A stretch of DNA of 64,000 bases from Biomaibacter acetigenes (lineage in GTDB: Bacteria; Bacillota; Thermosediminibacteria; Thermosediminibacterales; Tepidanaerobacteraceae), in contig NZ_CP033169.1 in NCBI RefSeq assembly GCF_003691585.1, positions 3,038,001 through 3,102,000 on the forward strand. Direction: 5' to 3'. The notes beneath the pieces were generated by a model. It did not search any database, was not told the origin of the DNA, and saw nothing but the letters and a program-made list of their open reading frames with translations. Both the position numbers and the translations under genes were made by a program. Every line of letters begins with the position of its first letter. Within the stretch, counting starts at the first letter, position 1. Positions 33,955 through 43,303 of the stretch are shown here, piece by piece.

Positions 33955-34908
33955 TCAATCAACTTTCATTTCCACAGGGTCTACATGAATTAAAACATCG
34001 TTGATCTTTTTATTGTTGTCCAGTATTTTATTTTTTACTTCCACCGCCACGTTATGAGCCTCTTCAAAAGACATGCTTTTATCCACGCCGATTTTCATGT
34101 CAACATATATGAAAGGCCCGCTCTGCCTTGCTTTTATGGTCTTTATCTCACACACCCCCCTGCAGCCTTTCACCATATTGGAAATATTATCTATCAGTAT
34201 CCTGTTGCCAAATCCGTCCATTAACTGGTTTATTCCATCGACGGTAATATCCCACCCCATTTTAATTATAAACACCGTAACGCCTATGCCCGCTATAGGG
34301 TCCAGTATTACAATACCGTGCCTGGCTCCAAATATACCGATAAGGGAGGCTATCGATGAGTACGCGTCGGAACGGTGATGCCATGCATTGGCAATAGTGG
34401 AAGGGCTCTGAATTTTCTTGCCAATCCTGTAAGTGTATTGAAACATACTTTCTTTCACCGTTATGGATAAAATTGCAGCCAGAAGCGGAAGCAGCCCTGG
34501 CTCGGTCACATGGCCCGTCACTATGGATTCTACCGCCGAAAACGCTATATAAAAGCCTGCCAATAATAAGAAAACTCCCACTGTCGCCGTGGCCAGTGAT
34601 TCGGCTTTGCCGTGGCCGTAAGGATGCCCTTCATCAGCGGGCTTTTTAGCAACTTTCAAACTGAATAAAACCACAATTGATGCGATTATATCCGAGGCCG
34701 AATGGGCGGCGTCGGCCACCATAGCCGTGCTATGCCCGACGATGCCGGCCGCCATCTTTGCCGCTGTAAGAAGTATATTTCCAACTATGCCAATCCACGA
34801 AGCTTTTTCACCCTGTTCGAAATACTGGCCATCCTGATGCGTTTCCTGCTCTTGCTGCTGTAAATCACGGCTCTCAAGCATTTTTAACCCTCCATAAAAA
34901 TATAACAT
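33955..34908 (-). CDS. Cation diffusion facilitator exporter 2
   Basis: A 317-residue CDF protein with motifs parallel to exporter 1: AMVADAAHSASDIIASIVVL near residue 63, HPYGHGKAESLA near residue 98 and IANAWHHRSDAYSSIASL near residue 178, where Asn replaces the first Asp of the TM5 motif seen in exporter 1 (IADAWHHR). The N-terminus has a His/Gln-rich stretch (QQQEQETHQDGQYFEQGE) that could bind metal. It starts 9 bases after oppF, so it belongs to the ABC transporter operon, a physical link between uptake and efflux. Confidence 0.92.
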   Translation of the reverse strand: MLYFYGGLKMLESRDLQQQEQETHQDGQYFEQGEKASWIGIVGNILLTAAKMAAGIVGHSTAMVADAAHSASDIIASIVVLFSLKVAKKPADEGHPYGHGKAESLATATVGVFLLLAGFYIAFSAVESIVTGHVTEPGLLPLLAAILSITVKESMFQYTYRIGKKIQSPSTIANAWHHRSDAYSSIASLIGIFGARHGIVILDPIAGIGVTVFIIKMGWDITVDGINQLMDGFGNRILIDNISNMVKGCRGVCEIKTIKARQSGPFIYVDMKIGVDKSMSFEEAHNVAVEVKNKILDNNKKINDVLIHVDPVEMKVD

Positions 34909-34917
34909 TTTTCCATA

Positions 34918-35913
34918 TTAAATGATCCGTTCCGAGCTGTGAAAGTCTGCAAAGCAGGCTGCAAAGTGCCCGGGGACCTTTTCCTCAAGTTGTGGGTCCT
35001 CTTCTTTGCATCTCTGCATGGCGTACTGGCATCTCGGATAGAACCTGCATCCCGGAGGTGGGTCAACGGGTGAAGGAACTTCGCCCTGCAAAATCTCTCT
35101 CGGCCGCCTCAAGTAAGGATCCTCAATAGGTACAGCCGTAAGCAGAGCTTCCGTATACGGGTGTAGCCTGTGGGCAAATATTTCCTCCGTCGGTGCCATT
35201 TCAACCATTTTACCGACATACATCACGGCGATATAATTTGAAAGATACTGTACAACCCTGATGTCATGGGATATAAAGAGATAAGTTAAATTGAACTTTT
35301 CCTGCAGATCCCGCATCAGGTTCAATACCTGAGCTCTGACGGAAACGTCCAGAGCCGATATGGGCTCGTCCCCCACAATAAACTTAGGGTTTAAAGCTAG
35401 AGACCTAGCGATGCCCACACACTGTTTTTGGCCGCTCGATAATGTATGCGGATATTCCCTAGCAATTTCGGGTTTAAGTCCCACCGTCTTTAATAATTCG
35501 GCAACTTTTTCCTTTAGCTCTTTCCCGCCGGCTATTCCATGAACCACCAGCGGTTCACCGACAATACTTTCGACATTTTTTCTTATGTCAAAAGAGCTGA
35601 ACGCGTCTTGAAAAATGATTTGAGCACATTTGCGGAATTCTTTTTCATTGCACTGCTTCTTATCATATATATTTTTATTTTCAAAGTAGACTTCTCCGCT
35701 GGTCGGCTTAATCAGGTTCAATACAAGGCGTCCTATTGTAGTTTTGCCGCAACCGCTTTCTCCGACCAGGCCCAGGGTCTGGCCCCGTTTTATTGTAAAG
35801 GAAACGTCATCTACGGCATGGACCCAGGAAATCGGTTTTCCCATCAAACCGCCTCTGACAGGAAAATGTTTTACCAGGTTTTTTACTATGATAATGTCTT
35901 CTGCATTCGTCAC
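34918..35913 (-). CDS. Oligopeptide/nickel-type ABC transporter ATP-binding protein (OppF/NikE position)
   Basis: A 331-residue ATPase with Walker [11 protein letters not shown] near residue 50, signature [17 protein letters not shown] (note Cys where Arg is usual) and Walker [15 protein letters not shown]. The C-terminal oligopeptide-transporter extension is present: [20 protein letters not shown] near residue 287, with cysteines that in Opp/Dpp ATPases hold an iron-sulfur cluster or metal. Fifth gene of the dapA-like/oppD/SBP/oppB/oppC/oppF/CDF operon. Confidence 0.93.
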   Translation of the reverse strand: MTNAEDIIIVKNLVKHFPVRGGLMGKPISWVHAVDDVSFTIKRGQTLGLVGESGCGKTTIGRLVLNLIKPTSGEVYFENKNIYDKKQCNEKEFRKCAQIIFQDAFSSFDIRKNVESIVGEPLVVHGIAGGKELKEKVAELLKTVGLKPEIAREYPHTLSSGQKQCVGIARSLALNPKFIVGDEPISALDVSVRAQVLNLMRDLQEKFNLTYLFISHDIRVVQYLSNYIAVMYVGKMVEMAPTEEIFAHRLHPYTEALLTAVPIEDPYLRRPREILQGEVPSPVDPPPGCRFYPRCQYAMQRCKEEDPQLEEKVPGHFAACFADFHSSERII

Positions 35914-35926
35914 CTAAACCCCTCCT

Positions 35927-36859
35927 TTAGTGGCGGCCCTTCTGTAACGGGTCGAATTCTTCCCTTACCCAGTTGCCCACAAGATTGAGGCACAGTACAG
36001 TTATGCCGATGATGAGACCGGGGAAAACCACCAGCCACCATGCATTCGTTATATACTGGCGCCCTTCGCCTATCATTAGACCCCAGGAAGAAGCCGGCGG
36101 TTGAATACCATAACCGAGAAAGCTCATGTTGGCTTCGGCCTCGATCATATGGGCCATTTCCAGGACATAGGTGGTTATGAGTGGTGAAATGACATTTGGC
36201 AGTATATGGCCGAATAAGATCCTGGGCATGCTGCATCCGATTGCCCTGGAAGCTTCCACCATGGTTGATTCCCGCGCGGTTAAAACCTGGCTCCGGGCCA
36301 TTCTGGCATGAATCATCCACCCTACGATTAAAAGTGCTATGGTCAGGTTCCTCTGACCGGGTCCGAGCACCATTACGAATGTTAGGGCCACCAGCAAGCC
36401 GGGAAACGACGATTGAATATCCACCAGGCGCATAAACACCAGATCAACCCATCCGCCGAAATACCCCGATATAAGGCCGATTACCGTTCCTATGGCGCCC
36501 GCCACCGCAACCACCGTAAAGGCCACGCTCATGGAAACCCTTCCGCCGTATATAAGCCTTGAAAGCACATCTCTTCCCTGCTGGTCGGTGCCCAGAATAT
36601 GCGGAAAACCTCCCTTTGCGGGCGCAGCGAGAGACGGCGGCTGAAGCCTGTGGACTATGTCGCTTTTTGTGGGGTCATAAGGGGCTATATATGGCGCAAA
36701 AATACTTACCGCTATAATTATCATCAGTACAATAAATGCAAAGAGGGCAAGACTGTTTCCTGAAAAGCGCCGCAAAAACCTCTGAAAGACATTTCTCTTT
36801 TCTTCATGCTCGCGAATTTCTATCTGAATTTGTGTATTTGTTTGCAAATCCTGTGACAA
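35927..36859 (-). CDS. Oligopeptide/nickel-type ABC transporter permease (OppC/NikC type)
   Basis: A 310-residue permease with an N-terminal cytoplasmic stretch, six hydrophobic segments and PHILGTDQQGRDVLSRLIYG near residue 87, a hallmark of the OppC/DppC/NikC subgroup. The EAA-like loop is MVEASRAIGCSMPRILFGHI near residue 200. It pairs with the OppB-type product encoded 13 bases upstream. Confidence 0.93.
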   Translation of the reverse strand: MSQDLQTNTQIQIEIREHEEKRNVFQRFLRRFSGNSLALFAFIVLMIIIAVSIFAPYIAPYDPTKSDIVHRLQPPSLAAPAKGGFPHILGTDQQGRDVLSRLIYGGRVSMSVAFTVVAVAGAIGTVIGLISGYFGGWVDLVFMRLVDIQSSFPGLLVALTFVMVLGPGQRNLTIALLIVGWMIHARMARSQVLTARESTMVEASRAIGCSMPRILFGHILPNVISPLITTYVLEMAHMIEAEANMSFLGYGIQPPASSWGLMIGEGRQYITNAWWLVVFPGLIIGITVLCLNLVGNWVREEFDPLQKGRH

Positions 36860-36872
36860 CTTTTAGCCCCCC

Positions 36873-37790
36873 TCAATACCTTATTCTGGGATCAAAGTAC
36901 CCGTAGGATATGTCGACAGCAAGATTTATAAAGCATATAATGACGGCTACCAGGAATACTTCCGCCTGAAGAAGAGGAAAATCCTGCCGCCCGATAGTGT
37001 CGACTATGAGAGTGCCGAAACCGGGCCAGCCGAAGACCACCTCCACGGCTGCCGTTTCTCCTGCGAGAAGTCTCCCCAGGTCCATTCCACCCATCGTAAC
37101 AATGGATGTGGCCGCATTTTTCAGGGCATGGGCAAAAAGCACGGAAAAATCGCTGGCTCCTTTGGCTCTTGCTGTAGTGGAATACTGGGCGTTCAGTTGC
37201 TCGGCCATGGAGAACCTGACTATCTGGGCCAGATGTCCCATCGGCACCACGGCCAGTGTAAGGGCCGGGAGAATCAGGTGCCTTATGGTCCCGTAACCCG
37301 AAGTATAGAACCATCCCAGCTTGACCGCGAAAAACAAAACGAACATTAGACCGACCCAGAAAGGCGGAAGGCATATGCCTATTAAAGATGCGGTTGTAAG
37401 GACTCTATCAAGTATGGTGCCGGGTTTGTATGCCGCAATAATCCCCAGCGGAATCGCCACCATGACCGCTATGATCAAAGCCGTGGCCACAAGCTGCAGC
37501 GTAGCCGGAATCTTATGCAAAACAATCCCTAAAGCCGGCACCTGTTGCCACCAGGACTTACCGAAATCCAACCGGAACATGCCGCTTAAGAATTCCGACA
37601 GCTGCACCATCAAAGGTTTGTCAAGGCCCAGTTGGTGTTTCAGAGCCGCCCTCTCGGCATCGGTGGCCTGCAGGGGGAGCATTGTATTTACCGGATTGCC
37701 GATGACGTGGGTTATAATAAAAACCAAGATAGATACGCCAAGTATTACTACAACCGTATACAACAAACGCATAATAATATATCTTTTCAT
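36873..37790 (-). CDS. Oligopeptide/nickel-type ABC transporter permease (OppB/NikB type)
   Basis: A 305-residue permease with six hydrophobic segments. It has the OppB opening (MKRYIIMRLLYTVVVILGVS), LGLDKPLMVQLSEFLSGM near residue 53, DFGKSWW, and the EAA loop YSTTARAKGASDFSVLFAHA near residue 200. The last residues SYGYFDPRIRY are standard for the family. Second membrane half of the transporter. Confidence 0.93.
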   Translation of the reverse strand: MKRYIIMRLLYTVVVILGVSILVFIITHVIGNPVNTMLPLQATDAERAALKHQLGLDKPLMVQLSEFLSGMFRLDFGKSWWQQVPALGIVLHKIPATLQLVATALIIAVMVAIPLGIIAAYKPGTILDRVLTTASLIGICLPPFWVGLMFVLFFAVKLGWFYTSGYGTIRHLILPALTLAVVPMGHLAQIVRFSMAEQLNAQYSTTARAKGASDFSVLFAHALKNAATSIVTMGGMDLGRLLAGETAAVEVVFGWPGFGTLIVDTIGRQDFPLLQAEVFLVAVIICFINLAVDISYGYFDPRIRY

Positions 37791-37845
37791 ATAGTAACCC
37801 CCTATTAGATAGGGGGGAAGGTTTTAAACCTTCCCCGTAAGGATT

Positions 37846-39390
37846 CTATTTCAACTTCATCTCATAGACCGTTATCCTGGAATCCTGCCTGGGTTCCCAA
37901 TCCAGATTCTTGGACATTCCGTATATATCTTTCAGATTGAGAAGAGGTATGCCGAAAGGATCGTCATATACTGCCTGGGACAGTTCCTTGTAAAGCTGAA
38001 GCCGCTTCTGGGTATCCATTTCGTTTCTGGCTTCGGTTATCTTTTTATCTATTTCGGGGTTGGAATATGTGGATTGCGGTCCACCTGTCTTTATAATAGC
38101 CTGATAGAACCTGTCCATATCAAACAGTTCGTTGCCGTTGGAACTGAACATGATATCCGGCGCCTTTTCCACATTAAAGAGTGTGTCCAGCCATTCCTGC
38201 CAGCTCAAGAATGTTAGCTTCACATTAAATCCCGCGTCTGTGAGCATGGATGCCACAGCTTCCGAAAGTTCGCCGTCTTTGAGCCATCTTCCGCGTTCGG
38301 AGACCAGCTGGATAACTTCTCCGTTATATCCGGCTTCTTTAAGGAGTTGTTTTGCTTTTTCGGGGTCGTATGGGTACGGCTTCAGACTGTCGTTAAATCC
38401 AAAGTAACCGGGCTTTGCCATCTGCCCTTGCGCCACATTGGCGTACCCCATGAACAGGCTCTTGGCCAGCGTATCCCTGTCGATGGCATAGCAGGCCGCC
38501 TGTCTTATGAGTTTATTCTTCATTGGGCCCCTCAGAGTATTGAATCTCAGGAATGTGAATTCAATGCCGTCGGATGTCTTGTATTCCGGCAGTTGATCGA
38601 CATACTCGGGGAGCATATTGACCGCCAGATCAATCTCACCGGCCTTCAGAGCTGAGAGCCTTGTGGACCCTTCCTGTATGAATCTGTAAGTGGCGGCTTT
38701 AATGGCGGGTTTATTGCCCCAGTAACCGTCAAAAGCCTTTATCTTTATATCCACACCGCGATTCCAGGACTCAACCTGATAGGGGCCAGTACCTACCGGA
38801 GCGGTGGCAACCTTATCCGGGTTTGCTTCTACATACTTTTTATCTACGATATCCAGCTTGGTCAACCTCTTGGGGAGAATGGGGTCCGGCCCGTCAGTGA
38901 TAATCTGTATGGTTTTGGCATCCACAACTTTCGCATCCTTTATGGTGGAGAAGTTGCCTGCTATCTGAGATTTGTAAGCAGGGTCAATGATCCTCTTTAT
39001 GGAAAAAACCGCATCTTCTGCTGTAAACGGGTCTCCGTTATGGAACTTTACTCCTTCTCTCAATGTAAGCTGCCAGGTGGTGGAGTCCACTGCTTTAATA
39101 TCGGTGGCAAGCCCGGGTTTTGGTTCCAGCGTCTTGCCGTCAAGCTCCAGCAGCCTTTCAAAAACGTTGTCGGTGACCGCCCTCATGTTACCGTCATCGG
39201 GATATTGTGGATCAAGAGTCGTAGGCTCGCCCTGTAAGGCAATAACTATAGAATCTTTTGCAGGAGTAGATGTGCCGGAGGTATTGTTAGAAGAACTTCC
39301 CTGCTGGGATTGCTGCGCAGGGCCTCCGCAACCCGCAACCAATGCAACTGCCAGTATTAAAATCAGTATTGTTAACCAAATTTTTTTCAT
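37846..39390 (-). CDS. ABC transporter substrate-binding lipoprotein (Opp/Dpp/Nik family 5)
   Basis: A 514-residue binding protein with lipobox VAGC (lipidated Cys21) and a Ser/Gln-rich linker. Cluster C motifs: IALQGEPTTLDPQYPDDGNM near residue 52, LREGVKFHNGDPFTAEDAVF near residue 110, GTGPYQVESWNRG near residue 200 and RQAACYAIDRDTLAKSLFMG near residue 295. Such proteins bind peptides, nickel chelates or opine-type metallophores; no His-rich site is visible, so a chelated or organic ligand is more likely than a free ion. The CDF partner hints at a metal link. Confidence 0.92.
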   Translation of the reverse strand: MKKIWLTILILILAVALVAGCGGPAQQSQQGSSSNNTSGTSTPAKDSIVIALQGEPTTLDPQYPDDGNMRAVTDNVFERLLELDGKTLEPKPGLATDIKAVDSTTWQLTLREGVKFHNGDPFTAEDAVFSIKRIIDPAYKSQIAGNFSTIKDAKVVDAKTIQIITDGPDPILPKRLTKLDIVDKKYVEANPDKVATAPVGTGPYQVESWNRGVDIKIKAFDGYWGNKPAIKAATYRFIQEGSTRLSALKAGEIDLAVNMLPEYVDQLPEYKTSDGIEFTFLRFNTLRGPMKNKLIRQAACYAIDRDTLAKSLFMGYANVAQGQMAKPGYFGFNDSLKPYPYDPEKAKQLLKEAGYNGEVIQLVSERGRWLKDGELSEAVASMLTDAGFNVKLTFLSWQEWLDTLFNVEKAPDIMFSSNGNELFDMDRFYQAIIKTGGPQSTYSNPEIDKKITEARNEMDTQKRLQLYKELSQAVYDDPFGIPLLNLKDIYGMSKNLDWEPRQDSRITVYEMKLK

Positions 39391-39420
39391 AATTTTCCCT
39401 CCTTGTTAATTTTAAATATG

Positions 39421-40434
39421 CTATACCAGCGGAAAATGGCATCTTACCCAGCGTCTGTCGGATCCCTTCACCCGCTGATAATCGGGGTCCTTTTCACGGC
39501 ATATTTCTTTTGCAAAGGCACATCTCGGGTTAAATCTGCACCCGGTCGGCGGATTTAATAGATTGGGCGGATCTCCGGGTATCACCTCCAGTTTATGGTT
39601 TTTATCTTTTAAATCCATTATTGACCGGACAATTCCTCTAGTATATGGATGGGCGGGGTTGTGGAATATGCTGAAAACATCTGCTGTTTCCACCACCTGC
39701 CCGGCATACATAATGGTAACTCTATCGGCCATTTCTGCCACCACGCCAAGGTCGTGGGTTATCAGGATAACCGTGGTTCCGATTTCCTTTTTCAACTGTT
39801 TCATAAGCTCCAAAATCTGGGCCTGTATAGTCACATCCAGAGAAGCTGTGGGCTCGTCGGCTATAAGAATCTGGGGCCTGCAAGCCAGAGCCATGGCTAT
39901 CATGACCCGCTGTTTCATCCCGCCCGACAGCTCGTGAGGATAGTTGTTAAATCTGCTTTCAGCCGCCGGTATCCTTACCAATTTCAGCATTTCGATGGCT
40001 TTGTCCTTTGCTTCTCTACCCTTAATCCCCTGATTGAGTTCGATAGCCTCCATAATCTGACGGCCTATGGTCCAGGACGGATTAAGGGAAGACATGGGTT
40101 CCTGAAGAATAAGGGCTATCCCTTTGCCCCGGATTTTTCGAAGATGGCTTTGCTTCATGTGCAGGAGATCCTGGCCCTGGAAAATCACGTTTCCGGATAG
40201 AACCTTCCCCGGCGGGGAAGCTATCAGGCGCAACATGGACAGCGCCGTCACCGACTTGCCGCAGCCGCTTTCCCCTACTATGGCGAGGGTCTCTCCCTTT
40301 TCCACATGAAGGTTCACCCCATCTACGGCATGGACTTCCCCTTCCCTGATAAAAAAGTGCGTTACCAAATTTTTAACAGAAAGTACGGTATCTCTTTCCT
40401 GTACCGCTTCAACTTGAGATGGGCTCAAATGCAT
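39421..40434 (-). CDS. Oligopeptide/nickel-type ABC transporter ATP-binding protein (OppD/NikD position)
   Basis: A 337-residue ATPase with Walker [13 protein letters not shown] near residue 53, signature LSGGMKQRVMIAMALAC, Walker B ILIADEPTASLDVT and the C-terminal extension GDPPNLLNPPTGCRFNPRCA near residue 287. It is first of the transporter genes and begins five bases after the aldolase-family gene, showing one transcript. Confidence 0.93.
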   Translation of the reverse strand: MHLSPSQVEAVQERDTVLSVKNLVTHFFIREGEVHAVDGVNLHVEKGETLAIVGESGCGKSVTALSMLRLIASPPGKVLSGNVIFQGQDLLHMKQSHLRKIRGKGIALILQEPMSSLNPSWTIGRQIMEAIELNQGIKGREAKDKAIEMLKLVRIPAAESRFNNYPHELSGGMKQRVMIAMALACRPQILIADEPTASLDVTIQAQILELMKQLKKEIGTTVILITHDLGVVAEMADRVTIMYAGQVVETADVFSIFHNPAHPYTRGIVRSIMDLKDKNHKLEVIPGDPPNLLNPPTGCRFNPRCAFAKEICREKDPDYQRVKGSDRRWVRCHFPLV

Positions 40435-40439
40435 CCCTC

Positions 40440-41354
40440 CTAATCCAGCCGGTATTTTTCAATGACTCCAAGCTCTGACAAAATGACTTTTAATTGTTCC
40501 AGCTTTTCGCCCCCCAGTTCAGGATATGGACGCCTGGGTTTTCCCGCCGGCAGTCCCAGTAAATTCATGGCCGCTTTTACCACGATGGGATTTGACAGCC
40601 AGTAAAGTACCTGTAAAAGAGGATAATATTTTAAATATAAATTCCTGCATTTTTCAATTTGTTCGATGCTATCCCAGGGCTTTGAGATCTCTGCCATTTC
40701 TTCGGGTATAATATTCCCCCCTATATTGGCCGTTCCATGTCCGCCAAGGGCTAATGTAGGCAACACTATGGAATATTTGGGATAATCGCAGCACAGAATA
40801 TGGACTCTTTCACCCACCCGCCGTCTTACCTCCACCAGCTGGCTTACATGGGGCATAGCCTCTTTGTCGGCTACAAAATTGGGGCACTCATCGGCCAGAA
40901 TCTCTATAGTGTCTGGCTCAATATTTACTCCCACCCTGCTGGGATTGTTGTAAACACCTACGGGTATGCTTACGGATTTCATGCATGTGAGCATGTGTTT
41001 CAGGACAGCCTCCTGTGGCGGCAAAAGATAGGGGGGAACGCTTAAAATAAGCCCGTCGGCTCCTTCGGCCTCACAAAATTTGCAAAAATTCACGGTCTCC
41101 GCCGTAGTGGGAAACGTAGCGCCAAAAAATACCGGTATCAGGCCTTTTGCCATTTTCGATACTTTTCGAACGATCTCATGCCTCTCCTCTGAAGAAAGCA
41201 GAGTGACCTCTCCCGCAGATCCCATGACCAGCAGTGTCGAAGTCCCGTGTTTTGCATGGAATTCCAAAAGAGTCCTGAATCCTTCATAATCAATGGTTCC
41301 CGTTTCATTAAATGGCGTAGGAATAGCTACCCACGACCCTGCAGGTTTATACAT
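40440..41354 (-). CDS. DapA / N-acetylneuraminate lyase family class I aldolase
   Basis: A 304-residue TIM barrel that forms a Schiff base with pyruvate-type substrates. Motifs: VAIPTPFNETGTIDYEGF near residue 10, VMGSAGEVTLLSSEER near residue 44 (GxxGE), PVGVYNNPSRVGVNIEP near residue 135 with the catalytic Tyr, and the Schiff-base Lys expected in PNFVADKEAMPHVSQL near residue 160. The start is the ATG at 41354 after GGAGGT; the longer frame has no support. Being first in an Opp-type operon, it is probably a catabolic aldolase or lyase for the transported compound and not lysine-biosynthetic DapA. Confidence 0.85.
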   Translation of the reverse strand: MYKPAGSWVAIPTPFNETGTIDYEGFRTLLEFHAKHGTSTLLVMGSAGEVTLLSSEERHEIVRKVSKMAKGLIPVFFGATFPTTAETVNFCKFCEAEGADGLILSVPPYLLPPQEAVLKHMLTCMKSVSIPVGVYNNPSRVGVNIEPDTIEILADECPNFVADKEAMPHVSQLVEVRRRVGERVHILCCDYPKYSIVLPTLALGGHGTANIGGNIIPEEMAEISKPWDSIEQIEKCRNLYLKYYPLLQVLYWLSNPIVVKAAMNLLGLPAGKPRRPYPELGGEKLEQLKVILSELGVIEKYRLD

Positions 41355-41419
41355 ATTAATACCTCCGTTGTTAAAAATAATCAGTTGTTCCAGTAAGTAT
41401 GCATCTTTTCCAATTATTC

Positions 41420-41436
41420 CCTCATCAATGATGAGG
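41420..41436. promoter_or_regulatory. Palindrome in the leader of the aldolase-ABC operon
   Basis: CCTCATCAATGATGAGG, 7-3-7 perfect inverted repeat, 66 bases upstream of the aldolase start. It could be an operator or a leader hairpin; no regulator gene is adjacent. Confidence 0.45.
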
Positions 41437-41610
41437 AGCAAAAAGTTATGCGGAAGTGCAAATCCTTCGTTTTAACTTTTTCTCATTACTTATTTTTAAT
41501 ATAATTCCTGAAGGTAGATTTATTTTTCCTTTTCATTCAATTATTATATTTGATATATATTCGACGCGAAAAATAAAAATCCTCTTTTTGTCAGAATTTT
41601 ATTTTATTTT

Positions 41611-41625
41611 TGATAACAATTATCA
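41611..41625. promoter_or_regulatory. Fur-like box upstream of the aldolase-ABC-CDF operon
   Basis: TGATAACAATTATCA matches the 7-1-7 Fur family consensus TGATAATNATTATCA at every specified position except one. A second partial copy (TTATCACATATTAATGATTATCA) follows within 30 bases. It lies about 260 bases upstream of the aldolase start. The region is AT-rich, which lowers specificity. Confidence 0.5.
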
Positions 41626-41673
41626 TATATTAGTCGTTATCACATATTAATGATTATCAAAGTCGATAACAAT

Positions 41674-41710
41674 AAAAAAACGGCAAAGACATGTAAGCTG
41701 TCTCCTGCCG
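41674..41710 (-). terminator. Terminator after the P-type ATPase remnant
   Basis: On the minus strand an interrupted stem CGGCA-GAGACA / TGTCTT-TGCCG (arms at 41681-41710) is followed by TTTTTTTATTG. It lies just beyond the ATPase fragment's stop, so it is probably that gene's surviving terminator. Confidence 0.75.
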
Positions 41711-41759
41711 CTGATATCGACTCCTTGAACTGGATACTATTAATTCCACATTCATGAAC

Positions 41760-41965
41760 TTATATATTACTTTTGAATAACAGCAATCTGGATGAATTCA
41801 GTACAACCATGGCAGATGCCACATTATGGATAATGGCCGCAGCTATGGGCGACAGTATGCCTGTTGAAGCCAGCGCAATACCCGCGATATTTACTGGCGG
41901 GCGGCATTGTCCGCAGCGCCTATCACGGCCGTAAGAGCAGCCAGCGCCAGGGCACAAAATAATGC
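41760..41965 (-). pseudogene. C-terminal remnant of a heavy-metal P1B-type ATPase
   Basis: The minus strand encodes VNIAGIALASTGILSPIAA followed by IIHNVASAMVVLNSSRLLLF and a stop, the last two membrane helices and terminal segment of P1B metal ATPases. Just upstream, one frame over, is LALAALTAVIGAADNAARQ and a stop, so the fragment carries at least one frameshift. The catalytic domains are missing. It lies beside the CDF/ABC region and marks a lost metal efflux pump. Confidence 0.75.
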
Positions 41966-42096
41966 CGTTTTCTTTTATTATAAAATATTTCGTCAGTTAT
42001 CTGGCAATCACAATTTTAAAACTCATTATGAAACTAAAAAGTCCCCCTTTTATAGGGAGACTTTTTTCATCAAAATAGTTATATTGTTGTTGTATA

Positions 42097-43224
42097 TTAT
42101 GTCGTCACGGCATACGGTTTTGCCTTATATTCACTGTCTTTAGCCATGGATACCGATAGCTTTGCCCGGGCGTTTTTCTTCACGGCTTCAATCTCGCTCT
42201 GGGTCACGGCTCTCTCGAAGCTCCTGAATCCCGCCAGCTTAAAGCCGTGCTTTTTTGCAATGGCAGATATTTCCTCCACCTGCTTGACGGTAAGTTCTCT
42301 TCCTAATGTAAAGTTTTCGTAACGCCCCTCCAGGGCCAGCATCATGGTCTCTGCCATACACGCATAAGATGTTTTTGGCGGAAATCCAAAGTTAAAATGA
42401 AAGTCCACATCTCCAGGCACTTCCACCACGCCGCCTTCGATGATCAGCACGTCGTTTCTTTTCTCAGCCACTTCTTTGGAAACGTCCCGTGGCCTGGCCA
42501 CATCACATACTACGGCGCCGGGCTTCAGGTCGTCGGCATCAATTACGGAATCCACGCTGCTTGTGACAGTGATGATCACATCAGCCCTTTTTAATGCTGA
42601 ATGAATATCGGAGGTTATCCTGACCGAAAGTCCCATTTCCCTTAAAATTTTTTCAGCAATATCTTCCAATTTTTTTATTTGGCGGCCTACCAGCGTCATA
42701 TATTTACATTCTTTTGCCAGCATCTGGGCGCATACCTTTCCTATTGAGCCTGTAGCGCCGACAATGACCACTTCTGAATTTTTTATGTCATGGCCCATTA
42801 TTTGAGCCGCTTTTTTTGCGCCTTCCAGAGCGGTAGCAACTGTATAGCTGTTTCCCGTGGTAACAGCGATATTTAGATTTTGCGCAATGGTAACCCCCGC
42901 ATCTCCCACCACCGATGTAAATGCTCCCAGGCCCACGATCCGTGCCCCCAATTTTTCCGCCAGCTTGCCTGCCTGTATTATTTTTTTGAGTACAAAATCT
43001 TCCGGCAAGTTCATCATCTGTCTGGTGGTAAGGGGGCATCCTACAAACCAGCCTTCAATCTCGTTATACGGACTTTTAACTCCTGTAATATGTGAAACCT
43101 TCACTGGAGGAATATTTTTCATTATTTTCTCTACAGCGCCCTCCGGCAAATGTTTCATAAGCTTAAATTTCCTTGATACATCCGATACTTCGATGGGATG
43201 GATAATGAATGCGAAATTGTCCAT
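42097..43224 (-). CDS. Predicted NAD(P)-dependent dehydrogenase, acyl-ACP reductase / COG5322-like
   Basis: A 375-residue protein resembling predicted amino acid dehydrogenases and cyanobacterial long-chain acyl-ACP reductases. It has FAIIHPIEVSDVSRKF at the start, IVGLGAFTSVVGDAGVTIAQ near residue 97, the TTGNSYTVATALEGAKKAA segment and the Rossmann motif VVIVGATGSIGKVCAQMLAK near residue 153, then VICDVARPRDVS-like VVCDVARPRDVS near residue 245. It is the last of three same-direction genes. The substrate is unknown; acyl-thioester or amino-acid chemistry are candidates. Confidence 0.75.
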   Translation of the reverse strand: MDNFAFIIHPIEVSDVSRKFKLMKHLPEGAVEKIMKNIPPVKVSHITGVKSPYNEIEGWFVGCPLTTRQMMNLPEDFVLKKIIQAGKLAEKLGARIVGLGAFTSVVGDAGVTIAQNLNIAVTTGNSYTVATALEGAKKAAQIMGHDIKNSEVVIVGATGSIGKVCAQMLAKECKYMTLVGRQIKKLEDIAEKILREMGLSVRITSDIHSALKRADVIITVTSSVDSVIDADDLKPGAVVCDVARPRDVSKEVAEKRNDVLIIEGGVVEVPGDVDFHFNFGFPPKTSYACMAETMMLALEGRYENFTLGRELTVKQVEEISAIAKKHGFKLAGFRSFERAVTQSEIEAVKKNARAKLSVSMAKDSEYKAKPYAVTT

Positions 43225-43303
43225 GTCTTTGCACCTCTTTTAGCGAAAAATTTTCTGAAAAATTCCCGTTAATGTTTTACTGACATATCTTATCCCCCGG
43301 CAA

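Noticed and set aside
40440-41441. Longer 333-residue form of the aldolase starting at 41441
   Set aside because: The extra 29 residues precede a strong GGAGGT ribosome site and overlap the leader palindrome; family members begin at the internal Met.
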